From Anastrepha obliqua (Eukaryota; Arthropoda; Insecta; Diptera; Tephritidae), in the NCBI RefSeq assembly GCF_027943255.1, contig NC_072893.1, forward strand, positions 31,518,001 to 31,582,000: DNA of 64,000 nucleotides, read 5' to 3'. Position numbers and translations under genes: made by a program. Position 1 is the first letter of the stretch, and each line of letters begins with the position of its first letter. This document shows positions 32,480 through 45,431 of the stretch, in pieces. Under the pieces are notes generated by a model that saw only the letters and a program-made list of their open reading frames with translations, was not told where the DNA came from and did no database searches.

Positions 32480-33668
32480 GCGTGATATTAACTTCCTCTT
32501 TTTGTTGGGTCTATAATACATGAAGCTAGCAAAAATATAATATTTAAAGAGCATTCTTTTTATTCATACCCAAGAACATAAATTTTAAACTGAGATAGTG
32601 GCATAATCATTTTTGTTAGGCACTGTATACATACTATATATATACGCCTATATTTACATGTACTTAGGAAAACAGAACTGCATACAGCACATTTGACAGT
32701 CATTCAACGACCTAAAAAGCCAAGCCAGTTCTGAGGCACCGAAAATACAGAGTCAAAAATCTGCATAAATGCTCGAGAGAGGACGAAGAACCGGAGGAGT
32801 AGAAAAATGTGCAAAGACCAACAGCAAACTAACAATGACAATAATAATAAAATTATAAAATATGGCAATATGGAAATATGGAAATATGGAGTGAAATGCA
32901 CAAATATAGGAGCATGCAATTCCTGCTTTGGATTGCTTAGAACGCAGTAAAGTCTCGAAATGAGGCAGAGTAGGCAACGACCGTAGTCAGAAGAAATGCA
33001 GTGGCTAGAACAATATTCAGAAAAATAAATATTACATGAAACTAAGTAAAATACAAAAATAAAAAATAAAAAATAAAATAGATTCTGTGTGTGAAATTAT
33101 CTTCCTACATATAATATATGAAGCTAGCAAAAGTAGAATATTTAAAGAAATTTTTTTTTATTCATATATTTTGAACTGAAATGGTTGCATAATCATTTTT
33201 GTTAGGCACTGTATACATATATATACGCCTATATTTACATGTACTTAGGAAAACAGAACTGCATACAGCACATTTGACAGTCATTCAACGACCTAAAAAG
33301 CCAAGCCAGTTCTGAGGCACCGAAAATACAGAGTCAAAAATCTGCATAAATGCTCGAGAGAGGACGAAGAACCGGAGGAGTAGAAAAATGTGCAAAGACC
33401 AACAGCAAACTAACAATGACAATAATAATAAAATTATAAAATATGGCAATATGGAAATATGGAAATATGGAGTGAAATGCACAAATATAGGAGCATGCAA
33501 TTCCTGCTTTGGATTGCTTAGAACGCAGTAAAGTCTCGAAATGAGGCAGAGTAGGCAACGACCGTAGTCAGAAGAAATGCAGTGGCTAGAACAATATTCA
33601 GAAAAATAAATATTACATGAAACTAAGTAAAATACAAAAATAAAAAATAAAAAATAAAATAGATTCTG
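32480..33668. repeat. Tandem duplication of about 0.6 kb
   Basis: Unit 1 (about 32480-33087) and unit 2 (33088-33668) abut directly. From about 32645 to 33087 the units are identical by eye at an offset of 581 bases. The first 160 bases are clearly diverged with indels (for example TAACTTCCTCTTTTTGTTGG in unit 1 against TATCTTCCTACATATAATAT in unit 2). No coding function recognised; minus-strand open frames in both are hydrophobic shadows. Confidence 0.92.
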
Positions 33669-34736
33669 CATTTGGAAATAAATAGAAAAACAAGTGTACT
33701 CACAAAAAAAAAAAAAACCAAATTATATTCAGTGGAATAGCACCAAAAGTACCGAAAGAAGCAAAAAAAACAAAAAAATCATGTGTCAGAATAATCTCGT
33801 CCAAAAATCGCTGTGTCCCAATATTGAGTAAGCGAAGCAAACCCACATCCATGCGCACACACACATATACATAGTTTATTGCGTTTACATGCACATACAT
33901 AACACACATGCACTTATCTACACATCCATAGAGCAGCAAAAATATTGAGAGCATCTCAGCAGCAGATAATAAATAATAATTCAGGGCACAGAGCACAAAG
34001 CTTTGGCGAAAGCGTGTGGGTGGCCTTTTTTCATACTTCACCGTACATAAAAGCGTAATACATGCATGCATTCGTTTTACCCAATCATATCCACATCACA
34101 AAGGCCACCAAACGGCGCTAAGTCGGTAAGGGCAGAAGAAAAAGTAAAGAAACTCTATTACAGATATTTTTATTTATGGCGTCTTTACTGTGTTGCATGA
34201 AAAAAAAAACACAACTGAGCAGAAAGCGGATAACACAAAAGAAAGCGAAGAAAAGAATGTAAGGGACGAAATGTGCAGATACAAAAACCAAAAATCCTAT
34301 TGTGGCTTACAATGTGCGCTGGTCGTAAAGTTATACCATCGGTGTAATGAATTATTATTTGCGAATTTTCGCAAACACAATAACTTCGAATATATTCGCA
34401 CATTTCTTAATAATAAATATTTTCCAATATATGTACCTATGTTCCCAATGCACTTTATTTAGGTAAGAGTTTAAAATGCACGTCTTTACTTTCGAGGCAC
34501 TTCGATGCGATATCCGCTTTCGGGTTGTTTTCAAGCAGTACACCGAGTATTTTGTCTCTAGTTATTATGCATTTCGTAGAAGTTTTCCATAGTGACTTAG
34601 AAAGTTATGAAGATATAAAATAGTAAGCATTCACCGCATATCCTCCTATCATAAAATTAGTGAAAATTTAAATAAACCACACTTCATGCGGCAAAAATAA
34701 GTTTCTTCCAACATATCCGGGCTATCAACAGATTTA
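33669..34736. other. No recognisable gene
   Basis: A-rich run near 33705, CA/CATA words at 33850-33920 and near 34060. Nothing assignable. Confidence 0.55.
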
Positions 34737-36048
34737 CAAGGTGAAGTTTAAAATAAACAAGACTTAGCTAAAATTGAAACAACAGGAAATTTGTTCTGAT
34801 AACTTCGAGTTTATTTATTTAAAATAGTGCTCTCTGACCTCGATGCACTGTTTTGCGCGATCTAAAAGCTTTTCGAAGGAGTGTGTCAGGTCATTGACTG
34901 GAATGTCTTTCAGGGTGGCGGTACAAGCCTTTTGGATGGCCTCTACAGACGCAAAACGCTTTCCTTCCATGGCCAAATACAATTTTCCAAATAGGTAGAA
35001 GTCACAGGGAGTTATATCAGGCGAATCCGGTGAGTCATTGATGGTTAAAGTGAGATTTCTAGTCAAAAAATCAGAGACAAGTGGGGATCGATGAGATGGT
35101 GGATTATCATGCAATAAGAGGCAGCTTCCTCCTTCGCTGTATTCAGTGCGAATTTGACGAATGCGATGCAATAAATGCTTCAAAACGCTAAGATAGAAAA
35201 TTGCATTGACGGTTTGGCCCGTTGGCACGAACTCCTTGTGGGCAATTTCCGTGGAATAGTAAAAACAAATGAGCATCGACTTGATTTTTGACTTTTCCAA
35301 ACGCGATTTTTTAGGTGGGGGCTCATCTGGGGCCTTCCACTCGGCAGTTTGACTCTTAGTTTCATGTACATGTTGGAAACTCCACATTTCTTCACCAGTT
35401 ACAATATTGTAAAGGAAGTTCTCGTCTTTTCTCACCTCTTTATTGAAGTCTTTCGAATGTTGAATTCTGAGCAACTTTTGGACCTCAGTTAACTTGTGCG
35501 GATTGAAACGTGCACAGACCTTTCATAAGCCCAAATGAACAGTTAAAATGTGATAAATGAATGATTTGGAGATATTCAACTTCGATTCCGTGAATTTGAA
35601 CGATGAATTCGGTTAATTTTTGATAAATTTACAAACAATTTCGAAGGAGTTTTCTCTGATTACTGATTTTGGGCGGCCCGTATTTTCATTGCCAGTTATG
35701 TTCTCACAACCATCTCTGAAACTTGTAAACCACTCATGAATTCTGGCACGAGATAGACAATCATCGCCATAAACTTGTTTCATCAATTCAAATATTTCGG
35801 TAAACGTTTTACCGATTTAAAAAAAAATTGATATTAGCTCTTTGTTCGAAACTCATTTTTGTACCGATGACACAGACATACTGACACTTTAGACGCAATA
35901 ACTTCGTTTCCACTGAACCGAATGTCACCAAGCTTTCTCTAGAAGTCAGCTAGGGATGTGACTTCCAATGTACAAACTCTTAGAAAGAAATGACGCTGCC
36001 AAAAACATTTTTATGACGCCAGTCGTGTTTATTTTGGACTTCACCTTG
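34737..36048 (-). mobile_element. Mariner family M, full-length copy
   Basis: Ends: left CAAGGTGAAGTTTAAAATAA, right reverse complement CAAGGTGAAGTCCAAAATAA; TA on each side (34735-34736 and 36049-36050). Length 1,312 bp is standard for mariner. Carries the transposase in minus orientation with a decayed N-terminal half. Confidence 0.92.
34815..35474 (-). pseudogene. Mariner transposase, catalytic domain
   Basis: A 219-codon open frame. VTGEEMWSFQH replaces the usual VTGDETW, so the first catalytic aspartate has become glutamate. LLHDNPPSHR carries the second aspartate and DITPCDFYLFGKLY the third; 34 residues separate them, the D(34)D spacing that defines mariner. The end is RAKQCIEVREHYFK. 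Upstream (to about 35860) the N-terminal helix-turn-helix region is recognisable in pieces (CLSRARIHEW, KVCARFNPHKLTEVQKLLR) but broken by shifts and stops. The glutamate and missing N-terminus make it inactive. Confidence 0.85.
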
Positions 36049-36050
36049 TA

Positions 36051-36939
36051 TATAAAAGTACCAACACGACTTGCTGCCCGAAACTGTCGCGTACTCGGCG
36101 AAAATGGACCCCGCCTCGTGCGGTATACGAGGGAGAGAGTGGTGTTAGATGAAACAAGCCGTTTTCTTTGAAAGTGGTATAAGTCCATTTTTACAAAAAA
36201 ATTAGTTAATGAAAAAATGCATGCATTTTACTATGAACCTTGTTTTTAAGGATTTTTTTTATCAAAAAAAAAATTTGTAAAAATTTTCATTGTTTTTATG
36301 ATTACAAATTTTCGTAGTTAATGAAGTTACACATTTAATTTAAATGGTGCAAGTCCACTTTCCTCACATAGATACCTCTCCATACTACTATTTATATCAA
36401 AATTGTGCGACATAATTTGTGCACTGAACAAAACAGAAATTTAAATATGCCTTTAATGTGGCTTTAAATTTTTCAGCCTCCCAGTAACGACGTTGAAATG
36501 ATCGACCATAAATTTTAATATTCTGGATACTTTTATCTACCAAATGATACCGATTTTGGAGTATTATTTATAAAGAAAAAAGTGCGTGTAGTGTAGTACG
36601 GAAGTGAAACTTTCAAGGCAGACAAAGAAAGAGGGAGGGACCCGAGAGAAAATGAGAGAGAGAAAGAATATATATCTAAATAAATTGACAACATTTGCAG
36701 AGAATACAAAATAGATAAAATTTTCAAACAACGGAGAAGGGTCGACCGGTGTAGGTAAACGCCGGATACAAACCGTAGCAACAACGGGCACTACTTCGAG
36801 CGTTTATCACCCGCACAAGCGCAGCGATTCCAGGACCGCAGCAACGGCACAAAAACGTTGCATGACCTTGAAATTTTACTCTCCACTCTCGCTCGTCCAT
36901 CGACGCCTAAAAAGTTTCATTTCAAAAAGAGGTATTGTA
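36051..36939. other. No recognisable gene
   Basis: Contains GA-rich stretch at 36625-36670 and repeated words GTATAAGTCCA / GTGCAAGTCCA at 36178 and 36346, which might mark a small decayed repeat. No gene. Confidence 0.5.
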
Positions 36940-37160
36940 CTTATGTCCACAAGTGGACAGACCTACAGTTTTATGCTGCCTCCAAATGGCAGGTGTTTTT
37001 TATTAGGTGCTTTTTCATGGCAAAAATACACTCGGAGGTATGCCGTGGGGCAACCACTTTTAGAAAAAAAAAAGTTTAAATATTTGATGTTTCATGCCTG
37101 GAATTTTGAGCCACCACACTATCGAATCGCACCAACCGATTTGGCTACGGTACGCGCCGT
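36940..37160 (-). mobile_element. tRNA-derived SINE, diverged copy
   Basis: Plus strand: GGACAGACCTACAGTTTTAT, TGCTTTTTCATGGCAAAAAT, ACTCGGAGGTATGCC, then CGCACCAACCGATTTGGCTACGG at the head. An internal deletion removes most of the GCCTGCCGAGGGGC block. Confidence 0.75.
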
Positions 37161-40100
37161 ATTGGCATTGCTGGCGGTTTAATGCGTAAAGTATTACGAA
37201 TATTTTTTGATTAGAAAATAGAGTGCAAGGTATTGAAGTTTTTAGATCACATTATGCTATTTTCTAAATAAATAATAGTCATTTCAAGAACGTTGTGCCA
37301 AATATCAAGTCGATCAGAAAGAAAATTTTCAAAGCTACGGGGTTTGTACACCTGCGCGGTTTAAAAATTTCTTTTCTGAATCTGGTTATTTTTGAAGTTC
37401 ATTTATTTGTCATACAACAACAAATTAGATGCTTTATTAGCTAAAATAGGTTTGGCTTCAAAGTGCTGCAAAAAAAACAAAAACCGAAAAAATCCTTCCA
37501 GTGATACCTCGAGGAAAACCTCTTAGCCACTGTCACTCGATCGGTTCTTTATATTTTGCAATAAAAATTAAGAAGAAGTTGTTCAAATGCTGAATGGTAA
37601 TGTACAAATTGACTAAATCAACTAGCACTAGCCGTTTCATCAAAGAATTTCTTAAATACGCTTTAAAGTGGAGCAGGTATAGAAACTCCGGCAAAAGCAT
37701 CAGGCGCTCAAATACTCATGAATTCGTAAATTTTTATATTTAAGTAAATTTTCAGTGCGCTCTAAATAAAATCTATTTATGGAAATTTTCTTTTACTATA
37801 TAAGGCATTTTAAAGACTTTTTTGTGAACGAGATCATACAATACTTAAAAATATTTTAAATCAAATTCTTATATTTTTCCTTGTTCTCGCCATTATTTAG
37901 CTGCTGTTCAAACATTGCTGGCAATTTTGACCATTCCACACATACACACACACATATATAACCACATATTACTGCTCGACTATGTTCGTTTGTTCAATTT
38001 GTGGCAAATGAATATCGATTTCGATTTTTCCATACAATTCTATGCATTAAATTTGAAACACTCCGCATCCTTTTCAATGCTGTAGCCACCTCCGAGCCTT
38101 AGGAGCAAATATGCAAGCTTGTATGTGTAGGCGACTGGTATGTGCAACTTGATGCCACTAGCAACATACGCCATTTTTATTTTATTATTTTTTCATATTT
38201 TTTTATTTTCTTTGTGTGCCTTTAGCTGATTCCGACCCCTCGCATTTTTTGCCTGCCATACATATGAAAAATGTGTTGTATCTTCTAGTTTTTCTTCATG
38301 TTTTTTTTTCGCTTGCGTTGTGTATATAACCTTATTTTTCGCGACATGGCGTACAATCGCAAGAAATACAAAGCCATACAAGTAAAACGAGAAAATACAA
38401 AGTGAAATTCCCCCCATACACAGGAGCCCACGCTCGCACATTCTCACTCACAGACAAGCTGTGGCAGCTGCCAATATTTCGTCTCCCCAGTGGTTTAACT
38501 TATCCATGCGCGTCAGTCACTCGTTGTGCTTTCATTGTGTTGTGTGCCCCACCTATGTTTGAATGTATGCAGTACAGCTTGCGCCCTCGATCTCTCTCAC
38601 CTACCCGCTGCTCACTCTCACTCTCCTTAGCTTCATGTTTGCCGCCATCACACGCGCATCCCTCGTGGCAATAGCGCCCAAAAAGGTCCTTCTGCTACAA
38701 GTGTTTTTGTGGCATTGTTCCATAGAATTCGCATGTGTGTGTGCGTGTATATATGCGCATTTATCAATGTATTGGTATTTGCACTGTTTTCGACAGTTGG
38801 ATTTGGATTTTCATGGCTGGCGTTGTGTTGTGTGCGCAGCATCCATTTTAATGTTTCACAGCGGTTCGCCCCATATCCTCTCGAAACGACTCAGAGGCCG
38901 CCGCCGCCATCCGCCATCCGCCAACCTTTCACCGACCCCAATGTGTTCTTTGTCCTTTTGTGCTTGCCAGCTCAATAAATGTAGGTATGTGCATTTGTAG
39001 TGGCACATATTTGTTGTTGTTTGATTTTATTATTCACGCTATTGTTGTTATTATTGGTGTTGCTGCTGCCGTGGTTGCCATTGCCGCCACTTTTGTTCGG
39101 GTCTAGAAAAATTGACAACCCAACCAGCCGCATGCCCTTGCCGCTCGTTTACTTCTGCAGGGTTGCTTCAGCGGTTTGATTTGGTTGGATGCTTTTATTC
39201 CATTCCCATTCTCCCGCCGCTCCCCTACGTTTTGCTCCAACGCTCGCTACCTTGTTTCCGAATTTTGGTATTTTCTACTTCAGTGTCAACGTCTAAATCC
39301 CCTTCTCCATCACCTCACCAGCTCACTGGATTTTATTGTATTTTGTTCGCGCGCCCTCTTACCTTTCGCGCCCGCTCTTAATCCCTCCTCTTTACTTACT
39401 TCCGTTTGTGCGGTAAGTCACGTGTTGGTATGCGAGCGCTTGTTCCTGACTGTGGGGATTTAATTTTCAAAATGGTCGCCCGTCGCTTTGCGAACTTTCT
39501 ACTTTTTACTTATTCTTCTTCTTCTTTTGGGATTTTAACTTTTCTGCTGTTTTTGAAATATGACACGATTACGGGATTTTTCCTCTTTTATTCGTATTCC
39601 ATTGCTGTACAATTTTTCTGTGCTGCATTTCCTGTGGCAGTTTTTCTTTTGCCTTTTTCTTTTTGATTTTGTTGTAACTGTCTACTCGACTGCTGTTGGT
39701 TGACTTAGTAGTTGGGTTTGGTCGACATTTTTTCTTCGACGTGCCAACTGCCAAGTTTTTCCGCTTTACAAACACACACTCGTTTGTGGTTAAGTGTGTA
39801 TGTAGTGGTTGCGCCCATTGTGCATGTGTTGGGTGTCGTGCAAAACTTTGTCGGATTTGTGGAAGTTATTTGCAGTCTAAATGGAAGGAAATGCGCTTTA
39901 GCCGTTTTCTAGCTCGTTTGGTGGTTGGAGTTGCAAAGAGGGCGAGCGATATGCGGGATTAAGTGAATGGTACTGGATATGCAGAAATTTCTGTTTAAGC
40001 TTGAAATTTAAAGTTTTGAGCAAGTTTTGCGGAAGTTTTTGCAGAAATTGGAATTTGGTCATATTTCAACTGTTGCCCTTAGCAGAACGGGTAGTCAATT

Positions 40101-40479
40101 GCGAATACAAATCGATGTGATATGGATTAGGAAGTTTTACGCAAAAGAATTTTAAGTATAAAACAAGGTTTTTATGCGAATCGAAATTCGAACAATAGTG
40201 GGAATCATCTTAGAGGCCGCATTTAATGCAAGTTCTAAAAGAAATAGTGAAGCTGAAAAGTAATAAAAAAAGAGCTAAACAATTTTTTACTTCATCTTTT
40301 TCGTCTAATAGCAAAATAGAAATGAATGAGGGAATGAGGTCTCGGTGCTTCTTAGCCTAAAAGCATTATTTCGCGATTGGGTATGTTCATGCCTGCTTAG
40401 CAATGCTTCAAGTGATCATTTTCTGTATACAATTTAACTGTGCCAGCGGCTATTTTAGAGAGTTGTGATGAGATTTCAA
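37161..40479. other. No recognisable gene; pyrimidine-rich zone
   Basis: From 38400 to 39960 the plus strand is unusually C/T-rich with CTCTCTCAC and CGCCGCC words and higher GC than the surroundings. This could be a host regulatory or untranslated region, but no exon, splice site pair or core promoter is convincing. Open frames there are hydrophobic low-complexity translations. Confidence 0.45.
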
Positions 40480-41310
40480 CTTTTAATTAAAAAAAATATT
40501 ACAAAATAAAAAAATAAAATTTTAAAAATTAAAAAAAAATAAAAAAACATTACATAATATAATAAAATTAATTTATAAAATTTTAATAATTTAAAACATG
40601 AAACAAAAAAATAAAAAAAATATTAAAAAATATAATTAATTTATAAAATTTTAATAATTTAAAACAAATAAAAAAAATATTACACATTAGAACTAATTCA
40701 TACAATTTTAAAAACTGAAAAATTAAAAAATAAAACAATAAAAAAATATTACAAAACAAAATTAATTTACAAAATTTTAATAATTTAAAAAATGAAAAAA
40801 TAAATAAAAATTATTAAAAAACAAAATTTATTTATCAAAAAAATTAAATTAATTTATAAAATTTTAATAATTTAAAATATGAAAAAAATAAATAAAAACT
40901 ATTAAAAATCAAGATTAATTTATTAAATTTTAATAATTTAAAAAATGAAAAAAAATCAAAAATGAAATTAATTTATAAAATTTTAATAATTTAAAATTGA
41001 AAAAAAAACAAATAAAAACTATTAAAAAACAAAATACATTTTTCAAATTTTAATAGCTTAAAAATTAAAAAAAAATAAAAAATAAAATATTAAAAAATAC
41101 AATTAATTTATAAAATTTTAATAATTTAAAAAATGAAAAAAAAATATTACAAAATAAAATTTATTTATATAATTTTAATAATTTAAAAAATGAATAAATA
41201 AAAAAATATTAAAAAATAAAACTAATTTATAAAATTTCAATAATTAAAAAAAAAAAAGTTTTAAATAAAAATATAAACAAATTTAAAAAATTAGAAAAAA
41301 ATATTTAGAG
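40480..41310. repeat. AT-rich minisatellite
   Basis: About a dozen diverged tandem units of roughly 60-80 bases built round AATTTATAAAATTTTAATAA, followed by TTTAAAA and A-runs. Extremely low GC. Units vary in length through A-run slippage. Confidence 0.85.
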
Positions 41311-41542
41311 TTATTGAAATTTTACAAAAATCAGGTCTACGCCCCGAGAAATTGAAATTGTTATTACTGTTCAGCAGACTTTTAGCCCAACGCATAACAG
41401 AAGTAACATTTTTTATATTCAGTAAAACTTAGCCCGCTTTTTACTCTTTGCCAAAATAAATTCGCAATTGAAATGAGCGAAGTCTGTCAACAACCACGCC
41501 AACCTGTGACATAATATTCTTTTTTTTGATTTGGCAAAAACT

Positions 41543-41954
41543 CAAAGTTATTGTAGGTAGGTTGAAGTACCACTTTGGGACTCCCCAAGTAGCATTAAGG
41601 CGTAGTTTTGAGAACTCCAACAGGCAGATATGTGCAGCCAGTCAGAGCTGTTGATGTAACAGAGAAGGTTGATGGGATTTAGATTGGCGCACTGTCCCAG
41701 GCAGTCGAAGAAATAAGCTCCCAGTGACCGTAATCGTTTGGCTGCCAAAGCGACACATTTACAGAGAATGTGCTCAACAGATTCCCTCTCTGAAAGGTCC
41801 CCACAACTTCGGCCGTGGAAAATAAATTGTAAGTTTGCCAATGGCGTGTGTGCCAATCGTTCAATGACTGGGAAACACAGCTACGAGTTTTGAAATTGAG
41901 TGGCGTGTAGTTCGTAGGATTTTCTGAGTCCTCCGTCCATTGTACTGGGACCAA
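41543..41954 (-). pseudogene. Jockey-type LINE C-terminal tail
   Basis: Frames read LRKSYELHATQFQ, FPVIERLAHTPLANL, CGDLSERESVEHILCKCVAL (zinc knuckle), KRLRSLGAYFFDCLGQCANL, NLLCYINSSDWLHISACWSS and end with GESQSGTSTYLQ and a stop beside CTACCTAC. It is the same family as 24691-25440, which has GTSTISTTYL at the same place. Two frames are needed, so a shift is present near 41860. Confidence 0.78.
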
Positions 41955-42039
41955 AGGGTTTAAGAAATATCACATGGAGCTCCATATTTTCTGTGTTTTC
42001 CTAAGAAATACGTTGTGCAAGAAGCCTGAGAAATACGTA

Positions 42040-42343
42040 GTCGACTGGGTTGCTGCGTGATAACCATTCGGAATTCACGGAGACAACGTAGGTTCGAATC
42101 TCGGTGAAACACCAAAATGAAGAAAAAGTTTTTTCTAATAGCGGTCGCCCTTCCGCAGGTAATAGCAAATCTCCGGTGCATTTCTGCCATAAAAAAGCTC
42201 TTCATAAAAATATATGCCGTTCGGAGTCGGCTTGAAACTGTAAGTCCCTCCATTTGTGGAATAACATCAAGACGCACACCACAAATAGGAGGAAGAGCTC
42301 GGTCAAGGACCCACACAGGGTGTACGCGCCAATTATGTATATA
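42040..42343 (+). mobile_element. tRNA-derived SINE, near full length
   Basis: Lacks only the first bases of the head; GGTTGCTGCGTGATAACCAT, then a fine B box AGGTTCGAATCTCGG, AATAGCGGTCGCCCTTCCGC, GCCGTTCGGAGTCGGCTTGA, TCCCTCCATTTGTGGAATAA and GTACGCGCCAATTATGTATA. The tail ends in ATAAGTAAAGG. Confidence 0.9.
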
Positions 42344-44285
42344 AGTAAAGGTTACAATACAAGTTTTGGAAATGGGCGTGGCATCGTCTACTTTCAAGTG
42401 TACATTTTAACTTAACATTTTTACTTTTTATACATCTGTCAGCCTCTTTGCTGTGCTTTAAGCTTTTCAAATCAAGTGGAATTCCGAAATACTCTACCGC
42501 CGCTCCGACTTCACCGGCTTGCTAGAATAAATCTCGTAAATTTTCAGTTTCATGCCTTGGCTCAAAAAAATTTCAATTTTCCCACAAATTCATGCGCAGA
42601 TTAACTTACATAAATCCTATGGCCGCTAAAGCACGCTGCCATGGCAGTATTTCCTTTGGCCGAAAAAGAGTCAGAGGCTTTTATGCAACATTTCAACTCT
42701 TTACTTTATTGTGATGATGATTTTTATCATTTTTTGAAATATCGCATTACTAAACCGACAAACACCAGCACTTAAAAATAAATACAACTACAATACACCA
42801 AACTTCATAAGCATATACATACAAACAAACGTATGTAAGTATGGGTGTCCAGTGTGGTGGTGTGCGCTTGCTCTAGTGCGGCCCCTTTTACCGCAAAGTG
42901 TATCAAATTTATTGCCGTACATAACTTCGCACCGAAAATAGCATTGAAATTTATATCCACAGCAGCAAAAGCAAGAAATAAAAACAACAACAACATTCGA
43001 GCAGCAAAGAATCACGTCATAAAAATAAAATATCGTTCAACACAACTCCGAGATGTGTGTACGTCCGTATGCAGTTACGATGACAACAACAACAACTGGC
43101 CCTTAGCCATCAGCAGCAAGCCAACAGTTATTGTATTTGCTTACATTACATCCCCATATGTATGAGAACATTTATGAGCGTGTGTGTGTGAGTGAGTGTG
43201 TGTGAATAAATAAATAAATGCTCTCAGTGAAAAGGCCAAATAAAGTTTTATGTTGTGGCTAACACCGCAAAAACAAAAACAACAGCAAAAACAGCAATCA
43301 TAAAAACGCATTACAACAAAAAGTCTCGTAAAACCGCCATATAAAATAAAATATGGTCAACACTGTCCGGTCCGGTGCGGTCCGGCATGCTCTGGAACCA
43401 CTTTGTGGATCGAACGCTCTGTTGTGGTTGGTTGGTTGTCAGTGGTTAGTTGGCTGAACGGTTTGAGTTGGTGCTTAGGTGCTTATGCAAGCCAACGGAA
43501 GGTCAGCTCAAGAAGCGCATGCTACCCAAAGGGGTCCAAGTGGCCGAAAGTGAATACGAATGACTGCCATCATCATGAAGCCGCTGAGTCGCCCATTTCC
43601 TTGGCGATAGTGAACCAGGAGCAAACTTTGAAATTTTGTAATTTTTGTTGTTTTGTTTTTGTTTTTGTTTTCGTTACTTTCAGCTCACATACTTAGACAG
43701 TTTATCGGTTCGTATTAAAAATATTTAAAAATATATTCAAAAATATTCACCTACTTAGCGCTTTTCCTTCAGTCACCTCGAACCAGTGGTATTGCGCACT
43801 TTTGCTTTTTACCTTCTTGACAAACTTCTCAAATGACTGACTAATGAGAATTCAAAGTCACACTCAAAGCTGCAACATAAAATCCAGTGTTATTTTATTT
43901 AGTTGCACATAACTTATTTTCGCTCACATTCGCATACACGTCCATACATATTTTTTATTTTTGCACTGATAAGCAGGCGAGCATGCTTGCCACATGCTGT
44001 AACTTCACCCATTTTAGATACGCGTGTGCGCAACACCCTGTCGAAAATGTTTCACTACAGAATTTGTGACAGAAGTTCGGTTTGACAATATTTTTTGTTG
44101 GCTAAATTATTCAATAGACGAGTACATATATCTGTTAATCGAGTTTTAAGGTAAAGCTAATGATCCATTTTGGCCCCACGCTCCACCCGGAGTTAAAGGA
44201 TATCATATACGCATATAATGACTCATTGCGGTAGCTCATATTAGGGCAGCTTAGTTGAACTGCTCTTTAAAAAGATTTAATTCGG
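42344..44285. other. No recognisable gene
   Basis: CA/CAG-rich and GT-rich tracts (43175-43200 GTGTGTGTGAGTG, followed by AAATAAATAAATG). GGTCCGGTGCGGTCCGG at 43371 is a short internal repeat. No gene seen. Confidence 0.5.
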
Positions 44286-44460
44286 TGATCAGCAAACTTT
44301 TCTAAGTCATATCGCAACATAACCTTAGATCATCCTGCCTTTTTAACCAATCTAATCAATGAGTCTGTGCCTAAACTGCGCAGATCTAAGTTCTGGATCG
44401 AATAAACTCCGTTCATCGAAGTGCGGGGCATTCGCTCAAGAGGTGCGGAAGTATCCAAGT
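44286..44460 (-). pseudogene. Possible LINE C-terminal scrap
   Basis: The minus strand has an open stretch with YSIQNLDLRSLGTDSLIRLV, reminiscent of the short helix that ends jockey-type ORF2 proteins. No zinc knuckle is present to confirm it; it may be chance. Confidence 0.3.
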
Positions 44461-44487
44461 TACCAAGCCATTTATATATACCTGTAT

Positions 44488-44806
44488 ATATATATAATTG
44501 ACGCGTAAACCCATTTTGGTAGTTTGGCCGAACTCCTCCTCCTATATGTGGCATGCGTCTTGATGTTGCGCCACAAATGGAGAGACCTAAAGTTTCAAGC
44601 CGCATCCGAACGGCAGATATTTTTGAGGAGCTTTTTGATGGCAGAAATACACTCGGAGGCTTACCATTGCCTGCCGGGGGGCGACCGCTACTATATAGAA
44701 AACACTTTTTTTTTTTCATTTTGGTGTTTCACCGAGATTCGAATCTACGTTCTCTCTGAATTCCAAATGGTAGTCTCGCACCAACCCATTCGGCTACGGC
44801 GGCCGA
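44488..44806 (-). mobile_element. tRNA-derived SINE, full length
   Basis: Plus strand starts TATATAATTGACGCGTAAAC and ends CCATTCGGCTACGGCGGCCG. Contains intact A- and B-box complements (CCCATTCGGCTA and GAGATTCGAATC). Surroundings are TATA-rich on both sides, so a target duplication cannot be delimited. Confidence 0.9.
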
Positions 44807-45431
44807 TATATCTTATATTTATATATGTACATATATATTTCAATTCATCAACCATGACTCTGAAGCGCAATCACAATTAAACAAATTAAAATTCAAAATT
44901 AAAAAAAAACTTGCAAATATCTGAAACTTATTCATCGTCAAAGATAATAAAGCGTAGAGTGAATTAAAAACAACATAAAGTATATAAAAGAATTATCACC
45001 CAACATTGACGACTCAATGGGCTATAAACCTAAAAATATATGTAGATAGCCAGTGCGGTGCTTATTTTGCTTCGTTTGCTATTTTTATTATTGTTGTCAG
45101 CACACATTAGCAGTAAAAATGATATTTAATAGTGACAAAGTACAATAAATAATGAAATATGGGCTGTATACCAAAGTTTGTGGGAAGAACCGGATAAAAA
45201 TATGGCCTTGCGCTTCCTTAAACCCAATCGAATGCTGTTTTGCAGAATTCTAAAGCTTTCAAGCAAATCCTTTAATTTTTTTGTAGCAACTAAAATAAAT
45301 AAATAGTTTAAATACTTTTTGTATTAATAAAATAAAATTCCTCAGTTAAGTCGCCTGCAGACTCCTTAATGAATCCCAAAGGGTTCTTCCTTGACGCAAT
45401 CTTAGAATACTCAGGATCAACTACGCATTTA
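44807..45431. other. No recognisable gene
   Basis: AT-rich sequence; nothing assignable. Confidence 0.55.

Noticed and set aside
36172..36362. Pair of AAGTCCA-containing words suggesting a small element
   Set aside because: The words are in direct, not inverted, orientation with only about 15 similar bases; chance is plausible.
17720..37400. Similarity of AAATTTCTTTT...AATCTGGTT at 17738 and 37364
   Set aside because: Short AT-rich match without extension on either side.
38193..39962. Many overlapping open frames in a higher-GC, CT-rich zone
   Set aside because: They overlap in several frames on both strands, translate to low-complexity hydrophobic or Ser/Pro/Leu-rich strings, and show no domain motif or convincing splice signals.
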